From: Archegozetes longisetosus
Taxonomy: Eukaryota > Arthropoda > Arachnida > Sarcoptiformes > Trhypochthoniidae
Assembly (NCBI GenBank): GCA_018873245.2
Contig: JAEMBT020000007.1
Span: 3,091,129 to 3,155,128 of the forward strand
Length of the DNA stretch: 64,000 nucleotides
Direction of reading: 5' to 3'
Position 1 is the first letter of the stretch; every line of letters starts with the position of its first letter. The translations under genes and the position numbers were made by a program. Shown here piece after piece: positions 27,013 through 38,355 of this stretch. Under the pieces are notes generated by a model. That model searched no databases and was not told the DNA's origin. It saw only the letters and a program-made list of their open reading frames with translations.

Positions 27013-27300
27013 TTGTTATCCTCAATAGTAATCTTCTATAAACTTGTTGCTGACTATAGAATAGTCTTTCTTCTATCTTTTCTGTTCAATTGGAAAAGAC
27101 ACGGATGGAAAGAAGTTCCTTACAGATGTTATAAACTTGATTTAGTAGCAGGCGAAACTTGTTTTTACAGGGAAAATAAGCAGATTTCTCCTAAGGTTCT
27201 ATTATATCACAACTATTATGCCCATTATGATAGGTATCAAAAAGTCGTTATTGCATGGAGAGAGATTTTAACTGCAATTAACTGGTCTAAATATACATAA
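27013..27300 (+). CDS. Unknown small ORF, possibly a terminal exon
   Basis: An open frame of 95 codons beginning with TTG and ending at 27300, one of the longer open frames in the window that I cannot assign. The first third is hydrophobic and may be intron or signal-like sequence. The last 65 residues look protein-like, rich in aromatic and charged residues (HGWKEVPYRCYKLDL, then HYDRYQKVVIAWREI, ending NWSKYT). A splice acceptor just before the HGWKEV part is conceivable: a pyrimidine-rich stretch ends at about 27100. I do not recognise the family and see no second copy in this window. It lies 700 bases upstream of the chorismate mutase on the same strand. It could be the last exon of a small secreted-protein gene or a chance ORF. 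Confidence 0.35.
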   Translation: MLSSIVIFYKLVADYRIVFLLSFLFNWKRHGWKEVPYRCYKLDLVAGETCFYRENKQISPKVLLYHNYYAHYDRYQKVVIAWREILTAINWSKYT

Positions 27301-27909
27301 AGAACACTTTTATATACTATTTTTTTAGAGAATTTTATTATATAGTTGAATCATTTATAAGATTAAGTATCACAATCGTACTTTACTTTAACTTGATCTT
27401 ATTGTAGTTTGACGGCTATCTTTTCTTCATTAAATTTTTTCTGGCAAAAACGATAACAATTTTCTATTACTCTATTTGATATATAAGAGTGCACTTGAAA
27501 TTTGACTTTGATATCTTTCTTATGAAATAAAACACAAAACTTATTTAGATAAAATCCTTTTCTGAAAGGATGAGAATTACGTATATATAAAGAGATCTTC
27601 CTGTTTTGAGGCGAATGTAATAATATTTAAAAAATTTTATGTCGCGTGCATAAGAATTTTGTGTCTCATTTCCTGTTAATGAATACCTTTCATATGAATT
27701 TTTCCTGTAAATACTAGATTTACTTTGTAGAAAAACTTTTAACATTGAGCAATCTTCCATTTTGTTGATTTTATTATTCAGTTTTGCGTCAAGAGAATGG
27801 TTTTGTAACCTAATTGCTAGAAATGTTTCAGAATAAAAGTTGCATAAGAGATAAGTTCTGATAACTTCTCGTAAACAAAAGTCAAGGTTAATATGATACT
27901 AACAATTAT

Positions 27910-27917
27910 TATATATC
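27910..27917 (+). promoter_or_regulatory. Candidate TATA-like element upstream of the chorismate mutase
   Basis: A TATATATC block lies about 90 bases before the start codon at 28003. In DNA this AT-rich such a match is expected by chance, so this is only a candidate placed by its position. Confidence 0.2.
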
Positions 27918-28002
27918 ATAAAAGGATTTGATGACTTATTAAATTTGAATTTTATTTCGCTTATCCGAATTATTAATTTTTGTGCTCTAAATAATTTTTA
28001 AA

Positions 28003-28748
28003 ATGTCGAAAAAAATTATATTTTACTCAGCTCTAATTTCAATGATAGTTGGGTATAGTAAATCATCGGACTCAAAACCAGATTTCTCTAGTTTTGACTC
28101 AATTTGCACTTATTGCTCATCAAAATCAACAAATAGTGAATCAAAAACATACTGCCAAAGTAAGTATTCATTTTCGCCTAATAGCTAGCAAAATTTCTTA
28201 CATGGAACGAAATACATTAAATATAATTTACCTCTTATTCAGGATATAAGACATTCTGCGAATTTAAAAATATGATACAGTATATTGGTGAAAGATTAAT
28301 GACAGCAAAAAAAGTAGCAATCGCTAAATGGGATTCAAATGATCCGATTGTGGATCATGTAAGGGAAGAACAGGTTCTAGAATCAATAGCCAAACAATCA
28401 GAAGATATAGGATTAGATCCGTTTTGGGCTAAAAAGTTTTTTCGCGATCAAATAGATGCTAACGTTTATGTTCAACAAAGACTACATGAAGTCTGGAATA
28501 AGACTGGATTTCGGCCTCACGGACCAACAGTCGATTTGGTCAATGAAATAAGACCTATCATTGATAGACTTAATAGACAACTAATTGATATTTCCTTTGA
28601 GACCAGAATCATTCGAGGCACTAATTGGTGTCATTTTCTTAGATATATTAGCGCCAAGAATATTTCGAATTCTTTAGAGATGAGTGGTATTGAAAGAGAG
28701 GCCTTAGGAACAGCTCTGAAAGATGTTTGCTTAAATTTAGTTCGTTAA
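28003..28748 (+). CDS. Secreted chorismate mutase, AroQ-gamma type, two exons
   Basis: Predicted to convert chorismate to prephenate, outside the cell or in the secretory path. Exon 1 is 28003-28159, the intron 28160-28242 (GTAAGT donor, TTATTCAG acceptor, 83 bp), exon 2 28243-28748; the split codon is Arg53 and the protein is 220 aa. Residues 1 to about 22 (MSKKIIFYSALISMIVGYSK) form a signal peptide. A linker with Cys35, Cys38, Cys51 and Cys58 follows. The catalytic domain starts near residue 63. Arg70, Lys81, Asp90 and Arg93 lie 11, 9 and 3 residues apart, matching the active site of secreted AroQ-gamma enzymes, and the motif IGLDPFWAKKFFRDQIDAN (108-126) is diagnostic. Cys182 and Cys215 have the spacing I recall for the disulphide of the mycobacterial secreted enzyme. 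Animals lack the shikimate pathway, so I infer horizontal transfer, probably from bacteria, with later gain of an intron and signal peptide. Starting at Met63 would lose the signal peptide. Confidence 0.9.
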
Positions 28749-28807
28749 TGCAAATTTTGAATGAAAATTGATATACAAATTTTTAATATCCATAATGGCA
28801 TTGGTTA

Positions 28808-28813
28808 ATTAAA
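28808..28813 (+). promoter_or_regulatory. Candidate polyadenylation hexamer of the chorismate mutase
   Basis: An ATTAAA hexamer, the common variant of AATAAA, lies about 60 bases after the stop codon at 28746-28748. I see no canonical AATAAA between the stop and the MITE that begins at 28920, so this is the best placed signal. Weak evidence in AT-rich sequence. Confidence 0.3.
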
Positions 28814-28919
28814 AGTTTTGCATTTTTAAAGAGATCACGAACTTGTATTAATTGATTTAAAAAATATCCAACTTTAAGAATCACTTATTAAAATTTATTT
28901 TGTACAATACAGCTTATTA

Positions 28920-29078
28920 CAGTAACACCTCAATATAGTGAATCCTTATTTTAGCAAAAGCAATATTTTGGTTCCCAAACACATTAACTAATTCAAAAAC
29001 AGCCTCTTTGTGGTAAAACCTCGTTAAGTGGATGAAAAATATTGATTCCTAACGATTCACTATTTCGAGGTATTATTA
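28920..29078. mobile_element. pogo/Tigger-like MITE (159 bp) with TA target duplication
   Basis: Terminal inverted repeats of about 28 bases: the left end reads CAGTAACACCTCAATATAGT and the complement of the right end reads TAATAATACCTCGAAATAGT, both then running into GAATC. TA flanks both ends (28918-28919 and 29079-29080). The CAGT...ACCTC start resembles pogo/Tigger ends. There is no coding capacity. It lies between the live chorismate mutase gene and its dead copy. Confidence 0.65.
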
Positions 29079-29466
29079 TAACTTAAAATCAGAGGAGAAA
29101 AATTACAGTCTAGTATACAAGCAACAGTACAATGTAATTAGTTTGTTCCAGTTGTTGAAGCTATTATAGAAATGACAAATAATTTTTTTGATTTACTAGA
29201 CACATAGTCTGAAACTATTGAAGAGTCAATTGAATATTTGATAACAATATTAAAAACCTTTATATTCGTTTGTACTTCGTATTTTATTTTCGATATTAAC
29301 TGTCAATTATTAAAGTTGAAATCAAATTTGTCGGGTCAGTCATTCAGTTGAAATTCTTCTTTTGAGTTAGTTAGGCAATGAACCAAAAATAAGTTGAGCA
29401 TTCATTCCATAACTAAATGTTGAACATTTCATTTTTCCACTAGAGCAAATATTTATTTAACTCATT

Positions 29467-29962
29467 TAGCTTAACAAATATTATATGATCTCGAAGATAT
29501 GATTAAGTATATTGGAAAAAACTAAAATTTACCAAAAAAGTAGCTGTTGTTAAATATGATTCATATGATTTAGATTTTGACCCAGAATGAAATAAACAAG
29601 TTTCTGAGTCTTTAGTTAAGCAGCCAGAATATTTAGGATTAGATCCCATATGAACCAAAATATCGTTTCACAATCAAATTGATGAGAGTATTTATGTACA
29701 AGAGATCTCAATAAATAAATGGAATGTGAGTGGATACTTATCCGACGGAACAGCAGCTGATCTATAGACTCAAATAAGACTATCATTGATAGACTTGATA
29801 CTGAACGGACTTATGTTTCTTATTACATAAGTAATTATCCGAAATGCTATTTTTATCTTATTCTCAGAGATATAAGATCTTGAAAATTGGGAAGCGTCTG
29901 AATATGAACTGTATTTAGAGACTAGATTTAGAGATAGCTTAAAAATAATTGCCTTTGGTTAG
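29467..29962 (+). pseudogene. Decayed second chorismate mutase copy
   Basis: A tandem copy of exon 2 of the chorismate mutase, about 750 bases beyond it. It opens with an acceptor-like TTTAG (to 29469) and then MIKYIG at 29499, matching MIQYIG of the intact gene. A frameshift lies between 29516 and 29535. After it the frame reads KKVAVVKYDS, then LGLDPI, then NQIDESIYVQ, each matching the intact protein in order. In-frame stops occur at 29588-29590, 29651-29653 and 29765-29767. Later blocks (Leu-Glu at 29879 to the stop at 29960-29962) match the C-terminal helix. Catalytic positions are damaged and both C-terminal cysteines are lost. I find no clear counterpart of exon 1. The copy cannot make an enzyme and appears to have been free of selection for some time. 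Confidence 0.85.
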
Positions 29963-30149
29963 TTAAAGAAAAAAGTCGACTTTGGAAATATTCATTTAAT
30001 TTCTAAAAATTTTATGATCATCAATTGCATTTATTTATTATTTGATTTTTAAAATAAAATCGTGAGAAATGAAATAAAAATGCAAATATCAAGCTCTTGT
30101 TATATTCAGCCTCAAAACAATACATTAAGTAATAAGAGGTTAGAAGAGT

Positions 30150-33100
30150 AAAGTTGGAGACACATTATACCTTCTACGACACGCTACTACTTCAACAAGT
30201 CAAATTTCCTCATGGATTTTATAGATGAAAAATAAGAAACGAAATACAAATATTAGATGGAATTGAAAAAATAATAGAGAAGAATAAGGTAAAACATTTT
30301 TGGCTTCAAATTTCCAGGAGTTCAATTTCTAACATTTTCATAATAAACTTAATATAACTTTTCCCTTTAGTACTCATAATCGCATTTTCTTCTCTAAAGA
30401 TAAGAATTTTAGGTTAGAGAAGGATTACAATCATTCAGAATAAATGTCAAAAAATGTAATTCGCCTTAAAAAGTAAAGCTCAGATTAGGAATAATGAATA
30501 CACACATAAAGTAGTATTAGAGAGAAACGAATACCCAATTAGATGCTGACAAAAACTGCTTTGAAAGTCACCGTGTAGAACGAATCCTATGAAACACAGA
30601 ATTCATGAAAAAGTCCATAAAAATAAATATCACTTTTAATCTCTATAGCAATAAATTCAGGAATAAATTGCTTAATAAACTTACTCTTAAGATAGAAGTT
30701 CTGGAATGTTTTCTTTCACTTTTGATTTATTTAAACTAAACGATAGGATCTATGAGAAAGTTGTTGTGATCTTGGCATTAATGTGTGATGAAGTTTCCCA
30801 AAATAAGGTGTAAATAATTTAGATATAAAAATATGCTTTTGATGCCAATACACACTCAACCAACGACGAACATTAAAGAATATTCTGTTAGACAAGCTTC
30901 GCGTGATTCGAATTGATCTAAACCCTTGTTAAGTCTCGAAGAGATCATTCGATCTTCAAATGGAAGGCAAGTAAAAAAGGGATCAAAAATCTCGTAAATA
31001 TAGTCATTAAGGGTGAAAGAGGATTATTTGAGTGATAAGTAATACTAGTTCTAATATAAAGTGCAGGTTCAAAAATGGAGTGAATTAATTATTGAATTAA
31101 TCCTTCTACTGCTAGACATTGTGAGATAATTTGTGACTATGCAGAATTAGTTTCAATGCCTTTTATTTTAGATTAGATTATCTTCCATTTGACTTTTGGT
31201 TTATACTACACACTGTAATAGAAAACTTTAATGTATGCATCATATCATATCAATTTATTAGGTCGACTTAATGGATGTCACAAAAATAAGTGATATGGAT
31301 TTCAAAATTTTTCAATCAAGTTATTTTAATGGTTTTATCTTTAGAATTCGTTTTATTTAAATGCAAGAGAAAAAAGAAATAATTCTGAATATTTCTGAAC
31401 CATTTCTGAGTATTTGATGAAAAGCAGTCATTCACTTGAACGACTCTATCAGAAAATTTTTTCTACTATAACAAATTGTCGAAATTGAAAGTAATTTTTC
31501 AAAAAACTATAAAAAACTTGAGTTGCTTCGAAATATTTTATTTGTGAACATATTAAACTAAGGAATGTAGTGAACTTATAAAAGTGAATATAAATTAAGG
31601 TTCAAGAACTGCATTAATTTCATAGTTAAACTTTGTCGCTATGACAAAGTTGTAATCCACTTATTATACTGATATTTGAATTAATCAGATACATGATATA
31701 GTTGAGAAAAGTTCAAAAATACGGTTCTCTCTAAGTGATTGGAGAAAAATTGTAATAATCATAGAAAAATCAGTTCACTAACTTAATTATAAATGTTTAG
31801 TTTTTTTATCCCATTCATAGTATGTAAATCAGCTCAATATCTTCAAATTGAATTTAATCTATGTTTAGAATGAAAAAGTTTTCCCGAGTAACAAGATTTC
31901 TTCGATTGCAAAGCTGTAAATTTACCATGTCTTATATTTAATTTATATATGATGAAAATTTTCTTATGATAAAAGGATCATCTTCTCTTTGTGTTCATTT
32001 GATAATATTATGGGCTTTCTTCATACAAATTCTATAAAAGATTCAACATTCAAGTTGTATATTAAGTCGGTTCCGCATTAAGTCAGGAATATGCGCGTAC
32101 GTTAAATATTTCTGGTTTATTCCTAGTAATAAACTGCTTAGCGCAGAGCGGCTTAATATGTAAGCAAGTGTAAGTAAATCTAGGATGAATCAAGTATACA
32201 GTTGTCTTGAAATCAGAAAAGAAACAGTTTAGTATAATTTTAAAAATCAACTTAATAAAAATTAATGTCGAATGTACAATTAACACCAAGCTTTTCTGAA
32301 AACATTAAAAATTACAAAATCTAATTAAAACGTGACTAAGCGTGAGTTTCTATGAGTTTTAAGATAAACTTAAACCTTATATTAATTTAATAAATGCTTC
32401 TTAGTTACTACTAAAATTAATCATTAATGACACAAATGAATCAGTTCCGAAAGTTTTCTCGATTAATAAGAATCACAGCATGACTATAAGTCACATAATT
32501 TTCTTTCTTATCTTTATTCGCCGGGTTAGTGCTATAAGGTGGTATTTCCAGTTAAAATAAGGCTACAGATAATACTTTATAGCACTTGCTCGACTATTCG
32601 TAGCTACCTATGTGTTAAGGGGTCATGAGGTTTTGACGTTAATAAGTAATAAGTGAGACCATAACAAATTGAAGTTGCATTGGAGCCAAAAACGTGTTAC
32701 ATTCGAAGAACGAGATTCTGTACGTGTTATATAATATATCAATTAATAAGTTGTACAGAACTTGTAGCTCTTATTCTCTTTTCTAGTAGTAATCTGAAAC
32801 AAAAACTTTTGTTCACTTCAAACGTAATTTATACGGTTTTACTTGATACCTACTAGTACAGAATTTCTACTATCAATTTTGAAATAACGATGATTCAAAG
32901 TCTTAATCCTATTGAAGGAATTATAAGTTATTTACTAAAAACCTTTTCAAATGAATTTTTGTTTTTTGGCAGAGCTAAAGAAAACAAATTCAATCGAAAA
33001 GTGATAAACGGTTTGTTTCCCAAAGGATCTTTTAGATTTAATTTTTTTATTTATTGAATCATGTTAAAATAAGAGAGATTTATCAACAAAACAGTTGAAA

Positions 33101-33850
33101 TTTTATTTTAATGGTACTTTGTGAAATGCTAGTTCAGCCTATTTTATTTTGTTAATGCTAGCAAAGTTTTATCTCTATTTTATAGCAGCTCTCTATAAAG
33201 ACTAAAAAAGCTATCAAGATTGTATTGAATCTTCATTTAACAAAAGAACTTTTAGAAAAAGTTTCTTTATTAAATACTAACAAAACAATTGTAGGTACGA
33301 TTTTCAATCGATTCAATGTAAAGCATAGGATAGAGACCGAGCACTATTGCTATTGGCGATTCGGTTGATTCCTCTTGAGATATATAAGAAGTGGAAAGTA
33401 ACCGATGATATCGAATAAGGAGTTCACATACTTTTTCTCATTTATTTCTTCGTGTAATCGATCCGTATTATGGTATTACTCAAGAAGAATGAACGATAGG
33501 ATATATAATAAATATTTTCTAATATTGTATTTTCACTCTATTCTTCCTTGACTAAACTTAAGGCTTATATTTGGCTAAACTTTACTTATGTAGTATTTTT
33601 TCTTTACAGAAAATTTTGTTTTCAAGGCTGTATCAGATTCTGGTCACGAACTGTAAGATCTATAGAACTGGTCATTTAACGCCATTTATCAGTAATGCTT
33701 ATCATCATATTTGGCTAAGATAAACATTTGTATCGCTTTTGTAAGAGTTTCAGGTTTTTATAGATGACGTGATATGAATTTTAGATGCCTTCATATTTGA
33801 GGAATTGACTGCACTTGATGTGTTTATGATCAGCAATTCATAGAAACAAT
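30150..33850 (-). repeat. Right arm of the large inverted duplication
   Basis: Complementary partner of 6750-10700; it lacks the mariner element. It begins just after the decayed chorismate mutase at 29.96 kb, which has no counterpart in the left arm. No gene recognised inside. A 9-bp perfect hairpin (AACTTTGTC, 5-base loop, GACAAAGTT) lies at 31629-31651. Confidence 0.8.
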
Positions 33851-35029
33851 TAATTTTTTTAATTTTTAATTTTAATTTTCATGTATAAAATAAATATTAT
33901 ACATAAATGTAATCTTTTTTTATAAGAGAGAGTATTTTTAATAGAATTTTGATATGAAATATTTATGTATTGATTATTTGGATGCTTTTTATTTTAAAAA
34001 CTGCTCACTTTACAACATCTGTATTTAGTATCCGCCGTATTTACAGGATTCATCTACATTGTTATTGGCTAATAGAATATTGGATTGTATTTTCTTGATA
34101 TTATACTGAACAGTGTGTAATATTAGAGCTTTCAAGAATTTTAAAAATTATTTTCTATGGGTTTCTATCTATTATGCGTCTAGCAAACTCTGTATATATT
34201 GACGTGAAATATGCACATCATATATTATGTTCTTTCTCAAATGTGTTTCCATAAAATTGTGGTACAATTTTCAATAATTTTTTTAGATATCTTTCAATTT
34301 GTTCTAGCTTGAGTTGAAGGCATAAGTCCTTATTATTTTGGCTGGTTATCTATAGACCTTTCATAAAAATGAAATTAAAGATTTATCTGTTCAAAAAACT
34401 GTTAAGTTGAAAAATTCTGTATTTAGTTCTTATGGTAGAAATTTTGTACAAAATTAATTGAGTAGTTCTGTTCAGATTTTTTTCTTAACAACAACAAAAA
34501 TTGTTCAAATTTTGGTAAATATATATATTTATATCAGAGATTGGTTTTATTATTGATTCTCCTTCATATATGTAACTGTTTCAATATCCTCTCAATTAAC
34601 TATCCATTTTTAACAGATTAATTTTTGAGAAAGTGCTCTCAGGTTTAAAGTTTGAAATTTAAACCTTTACCAGATATGATCTGAATTTTATCCTTAATTT
34701 AAATTTAGTTACCGAATCTTTATATGGCGTATTTAAATAACTATTCGAATGGAATCATTCAAGTTCTATTGGGAAAGTTGTAAAATTTACAATTTTCAAA
34801 TATGTTATATATTGCTTGAAAATTTTATAATTTTTTTCAAGCTTAAATATTCCTTTTTTCAGTTCATTTGGATCTTTGACAGCTTATAAAGGCTCAGGAC
34901 ATTTGCATTCGCATTAGAATACTATGTTCATTTCGGCTTAACCCTAAGATAGTGATATGCGCTTTAAAAACTTCTATATGAAAATGAAAATGTAAATTCA
35001 ATTAAAATTTTAATTAGGAAGATTCTAAC
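33851..35029. other. No gene recognised
   Basis: AT-rich spacer between the right inverted arm and unit C; contains a run of TTTTTAATTT-type repeats at 33855-33880. Confidence 0.55.
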
Positions 35030-36276
35030 ATTAAGGTACTCGTAAATTGCATTTCAGTACAAAATTAAGTTTAAAGCCTTTTAGAAGATTACACTCTGCA
35101 TAATGTCATGTTTTTCATTATATATGATCCCTGATCTGAATAAAAACATAGTCTCTTCCAATGCTTCTTTTTATGTAAAATCTTTATGGGCGATCTTTTC
35201 TCTTTCACCATAACTCCTCTTCTGCGATGTGTCTATAAAACAATCCTGAAGTAATTTGAGCTTAATATTCTGACAAAAATGCAATTCATTTTAATGTAAA
35301 CTCATTTTCTCTCTTTTGATTTCAGAATATTTTGATTCTCAAAATTCTATCAGAGCAATGAATTGTTATTAATTTTAAAGTCACAAAAATTCTGAGGCTT
35401 TCGAAAGAGCAGCTATTAATCAAATGATATGATACTGAACTTATATATATGTTTGACTTTCTATACGATGTTATCAAAGATGTTGATGTAAGTACTGTCA
35501 TGGATACACCATGTAGTTTTCCTACACTTAATTTTTGAGTGAAATTGTTGAAATTTTGTGTCATATGAAGGGATCAAAATCATTTTTCAAACATTTGATA
35601 ACAGATTAATATTATCGCTGTTTCCTGACTTTTCCTGTTCTCAATATATTGTTGGAGTAATTTTTAAATTTGACCTCTAAGCAAATTCAAACCAAGTAAA
35701 GAGAAAAAGTTTCTTTTCAAGGAATTCTAAAGTAAAATAAAGCTGAAGGTTATTTTAGAAAACGTGACATTAGAATTAAAATAAAATATTGTCGAGGCTA
35801 TAGAAAGGTAAACAGTATTGAAAAATCAAATAAAGACTAGATTCAACTATTTTTCTAAAAATGGTTATTAAGCAGATGTATTTTATCACCTATAAGAACA
35901 AACATTTTGTGGAACACTTGCTAAAAGAAGTGACGAGTAAAAATAATATCTAATCATTGAATAAAATGAAATTTCTTATTGGAACACATTAGACGAAAAG
36001 CTACTTAACTGCTCTGGAATTACATTACTACTTTTGCATAAAATGCTGAGACGATGTTTCAATCAATAATAGATCTTGTTGGTTTTAAAGAACAAATTTA
36101 ATCAAACTTTGAATTATCAGTCAACCAAAAAGCTTAACGACTGACGAGTGAACTCAGCCTCCAAATTTATACATAAACTTGCAGCTAGAGAATAGAACTA
36201 TTAATAATCAATGTGAGAGAGAAAAATCTTAAATAAATCGTATCTATTTTCTCATTTTTAGCAATCATGCAGTCAG

Positions 36277-36465
36277 ATGCTAGATCTCGTGTACTATTCC
36301 TTAAGATATGAAAAAATATTCTCAAAAAATGCAAGGAATATGTCAAAACAAATGCGTTCTTCAAAAAATATTATGTGCTTCGAGTGCTTCACATATGTTT
36401 GTCTTTTATGCATTTCTTGTTTTATATTTTGCATTCAATCTCTAATTTGCATAAAATACTACTAA
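36277..36465 (+). pseudogene. Cysteine-rich module, first copy in unit C
   Basis: Short open frame ending at 36465 with SSKNIMCFECFTYVCLLC followed by ISCFIFC. Compared with the copy at 38356 it lacks about ten residues between CFEC and VCLLC. Cut off about 115 bases later by the left end of the mariner element. Not recognised with certainty; see the comparison with nuclear-receptor zinc fingers under unit E. Confidence 0.3.
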
Positions 36466-36582
36466 AAAGAAAATTCTTGTTTTTACAACTAACGGCAAAA
36501 TAATGCAATTTGACTGGATAAATATTAATAGAAATATTGCATTATTAGACAAACTGTAAACTCAAAGAAAAACATAAGTCTA

Positions 36583-37917
36583 AGATGCTCGGAGAACAAA
36601 AGTGCATAAAATAGGTCCATGCGTAGTACATATTTAGATTAATTTCTAAAAATTGTGAGTGCATCAATTTATTGTGTAGTTATCGTAATTTTTAGAATTT
36701 GAATTTGATGTCGTTTGTATTAATAAATATATTTAATAAGTATGGAGACGTTAAATCAAAATAGCAGAAGAATATTGATTGAAAATTTCTATAAACATAT
36801 AAACAAAATGTAGATAAAGGGAAATCATATACTGTTAACTTTTCTAAAAAACAGAAAGTGGCCGTAAGGACTATATATGATATAACTCGCGTACAAAACA
36901 ATGAACAACTTGAAAGAAAACCTGGCAGTGTTCGAAAACCTAAGAAATCAAAAAGAGAAGTAGAAGAATTTGTTGAAAAAAATGTAAACACAATTAGCAA
37001 AAGTTACGTCAAATTGGAACAAGGATTAGCTGTTCTGATAAAACAGTTAAAAGTTATTTAATTAAATATCGAATCAAAAAGTACAAAAGAAAAACTGTTC
37101 CAAAAAGTAATGAAAATAAAAAAACTAAGCAAAGAAAGTGCTTCAATAGGTTAAGAGTGGGTGCACTTAAACCACCATTAAAAACACATATTATTGAAGA
37201 TGACGAAATTTATCCCTCAGTCGACGGTTCGAATGATTACGGTAGTGATTCATATTTTGTACATCCTTCTCTCGAAGTTCCAGATGAAATTAATTATAAA
37301 TTTGAAGAAAAAAAAATCTAGATAAAGTTCTTATCTGGATTGATATAAGTTCAGCCAGTCACTCAGAACCATTCATTTCAAGTACAAAAGAATTTGCGAT
37401 AATTTTAGATACATATGTCAATCAATGTACCAAAAAAAGAATTATTAAATTCATTCAGAAATACCATTCAGATGGTAGTTACATTTTCTGGTCAGATTTA
37501 GCCAGTTCTCATTATTCAATTAAAACATTTTCATCATTTGAAGAGTTGGGCATAAATTACGTCAAAAGAGACGAAAATCCTTCAAATGCGCCGCAATTGA
37601 GAAATATCGAGAGATTTCGGGCTCACTTAAAAAGAAATGTATACTCTGATGGATGGACAGCTGGGTCTATTGAACAGTTGATCAGAAAAATCAAAAGAGA
37701 AATTAAGAAATATCCAGAAAACTACTTCCAAAGCTTGTTATCACGTACTAAAACTAAAATACTAATTGCGGCTGACAAAGGGCCGCTATCAGTAATTAAC
37801 TAAACTGAATTTATTCATTTATTATTATGTTAGCTCTATGTAAAATATCTTTTGTTCTCATTCATTAATGAAAAAGTTATGACTAACTAGATATGCGAAT
37901 TTTTCCTCCGAGCATCT
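36583..37917 (+). mobile_element. Tc1/mariner-family transposon, nearly complete
   Basis: A 1335-bp element bounded by TA (36581-36582 and 37918-37919). Inverted ends begin AGATGCTCGGAG on both sides and match over about 26 bases with a few mismatches. It contains a broken transposase gene on the plus strand (listed separately). It sits inside unit C, directly after a partial copy of the cysteine-rich module, and so postdates that duplication. Confidence 0.85.
36845..37803 (+). pseudogene. Tc1/mariner (IS630-like) transposase, frameshifted
   Basis: DDE-type cut-and-paste transposase split over three frames. The N-terminal DNA-binding part is open at 36845-37063 (VAVRTIYDITRVQNNEQL, then RKPGSVRKPKKSKREVEEF). 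After a frame change near 37065 the middle runs to about 37318 (KCFNRLRVGALKPPLKTHI, then EDDEIYPSVDG). A second shift lies in a run of nine A at 37308-37316. The C-terminal catalytic part is then open without stops to 37803: LIWIDISSASHS gives the first Asp, YIFWSDLASSHY the second, and NAPQLRNIERF the third acidic residue (Glu), followed by the family ending KILIAADKGPLSV. All three catalytic acids survive, so decay is recent, or some shifts are sequence errors in A runs. Confidence 0.85.
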
Positions 37918-38355
37918 TAACACTATGCTCACGGTATGATTCCGAATAATGGGTTGTAGAATGTTTTGCTTTTTATCATTTTATTGTATGTTCACTTAAT
38001 TAAATCATTCTATTTGAATGAATTAATTCAACTAACCTTATTCTTAATTGGAATCATAATTGAGTCAAGAATAATCTTATATTGGTTTTATTTGTTTGAA
38101 CACTTGAATGAAATTTTATTGTTTGCAGAAACTAATTGCACACTAAATCTACAAATTAGTTCTTATTGCACGTAGAATCAAGCTTTACTACTGAGTTCGG
38201 ACTCAAGCCCCATATACCCGTGTTTTAAGAATAAAACTATTTATAATGACTAAAGAAGAAAAAATCGAACAAATAAAATGTTGTCATAAACTCAGCATTG
38301 ATGCCACCGAATCTCATTCATTTTTCTTTAAAAGACAAAAAAATTTCATAAAAAA

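Noticed and set aside
28272..28748. Chorismate mutase read as a single-exon gene starting at Met63
   Set aside because: This start leaves out an in-frame upstream exon with a signal peptide and a clean GT-AG intron; the two-exon model explains both frames.
31629..31651. Perfect 9-bp hairpin as a terminator or small RNA
   Set aside because: Isolated short palindromes are expected in AT-rich DNA of this length, and rho-independent terminators do not apply in a eukaryote.
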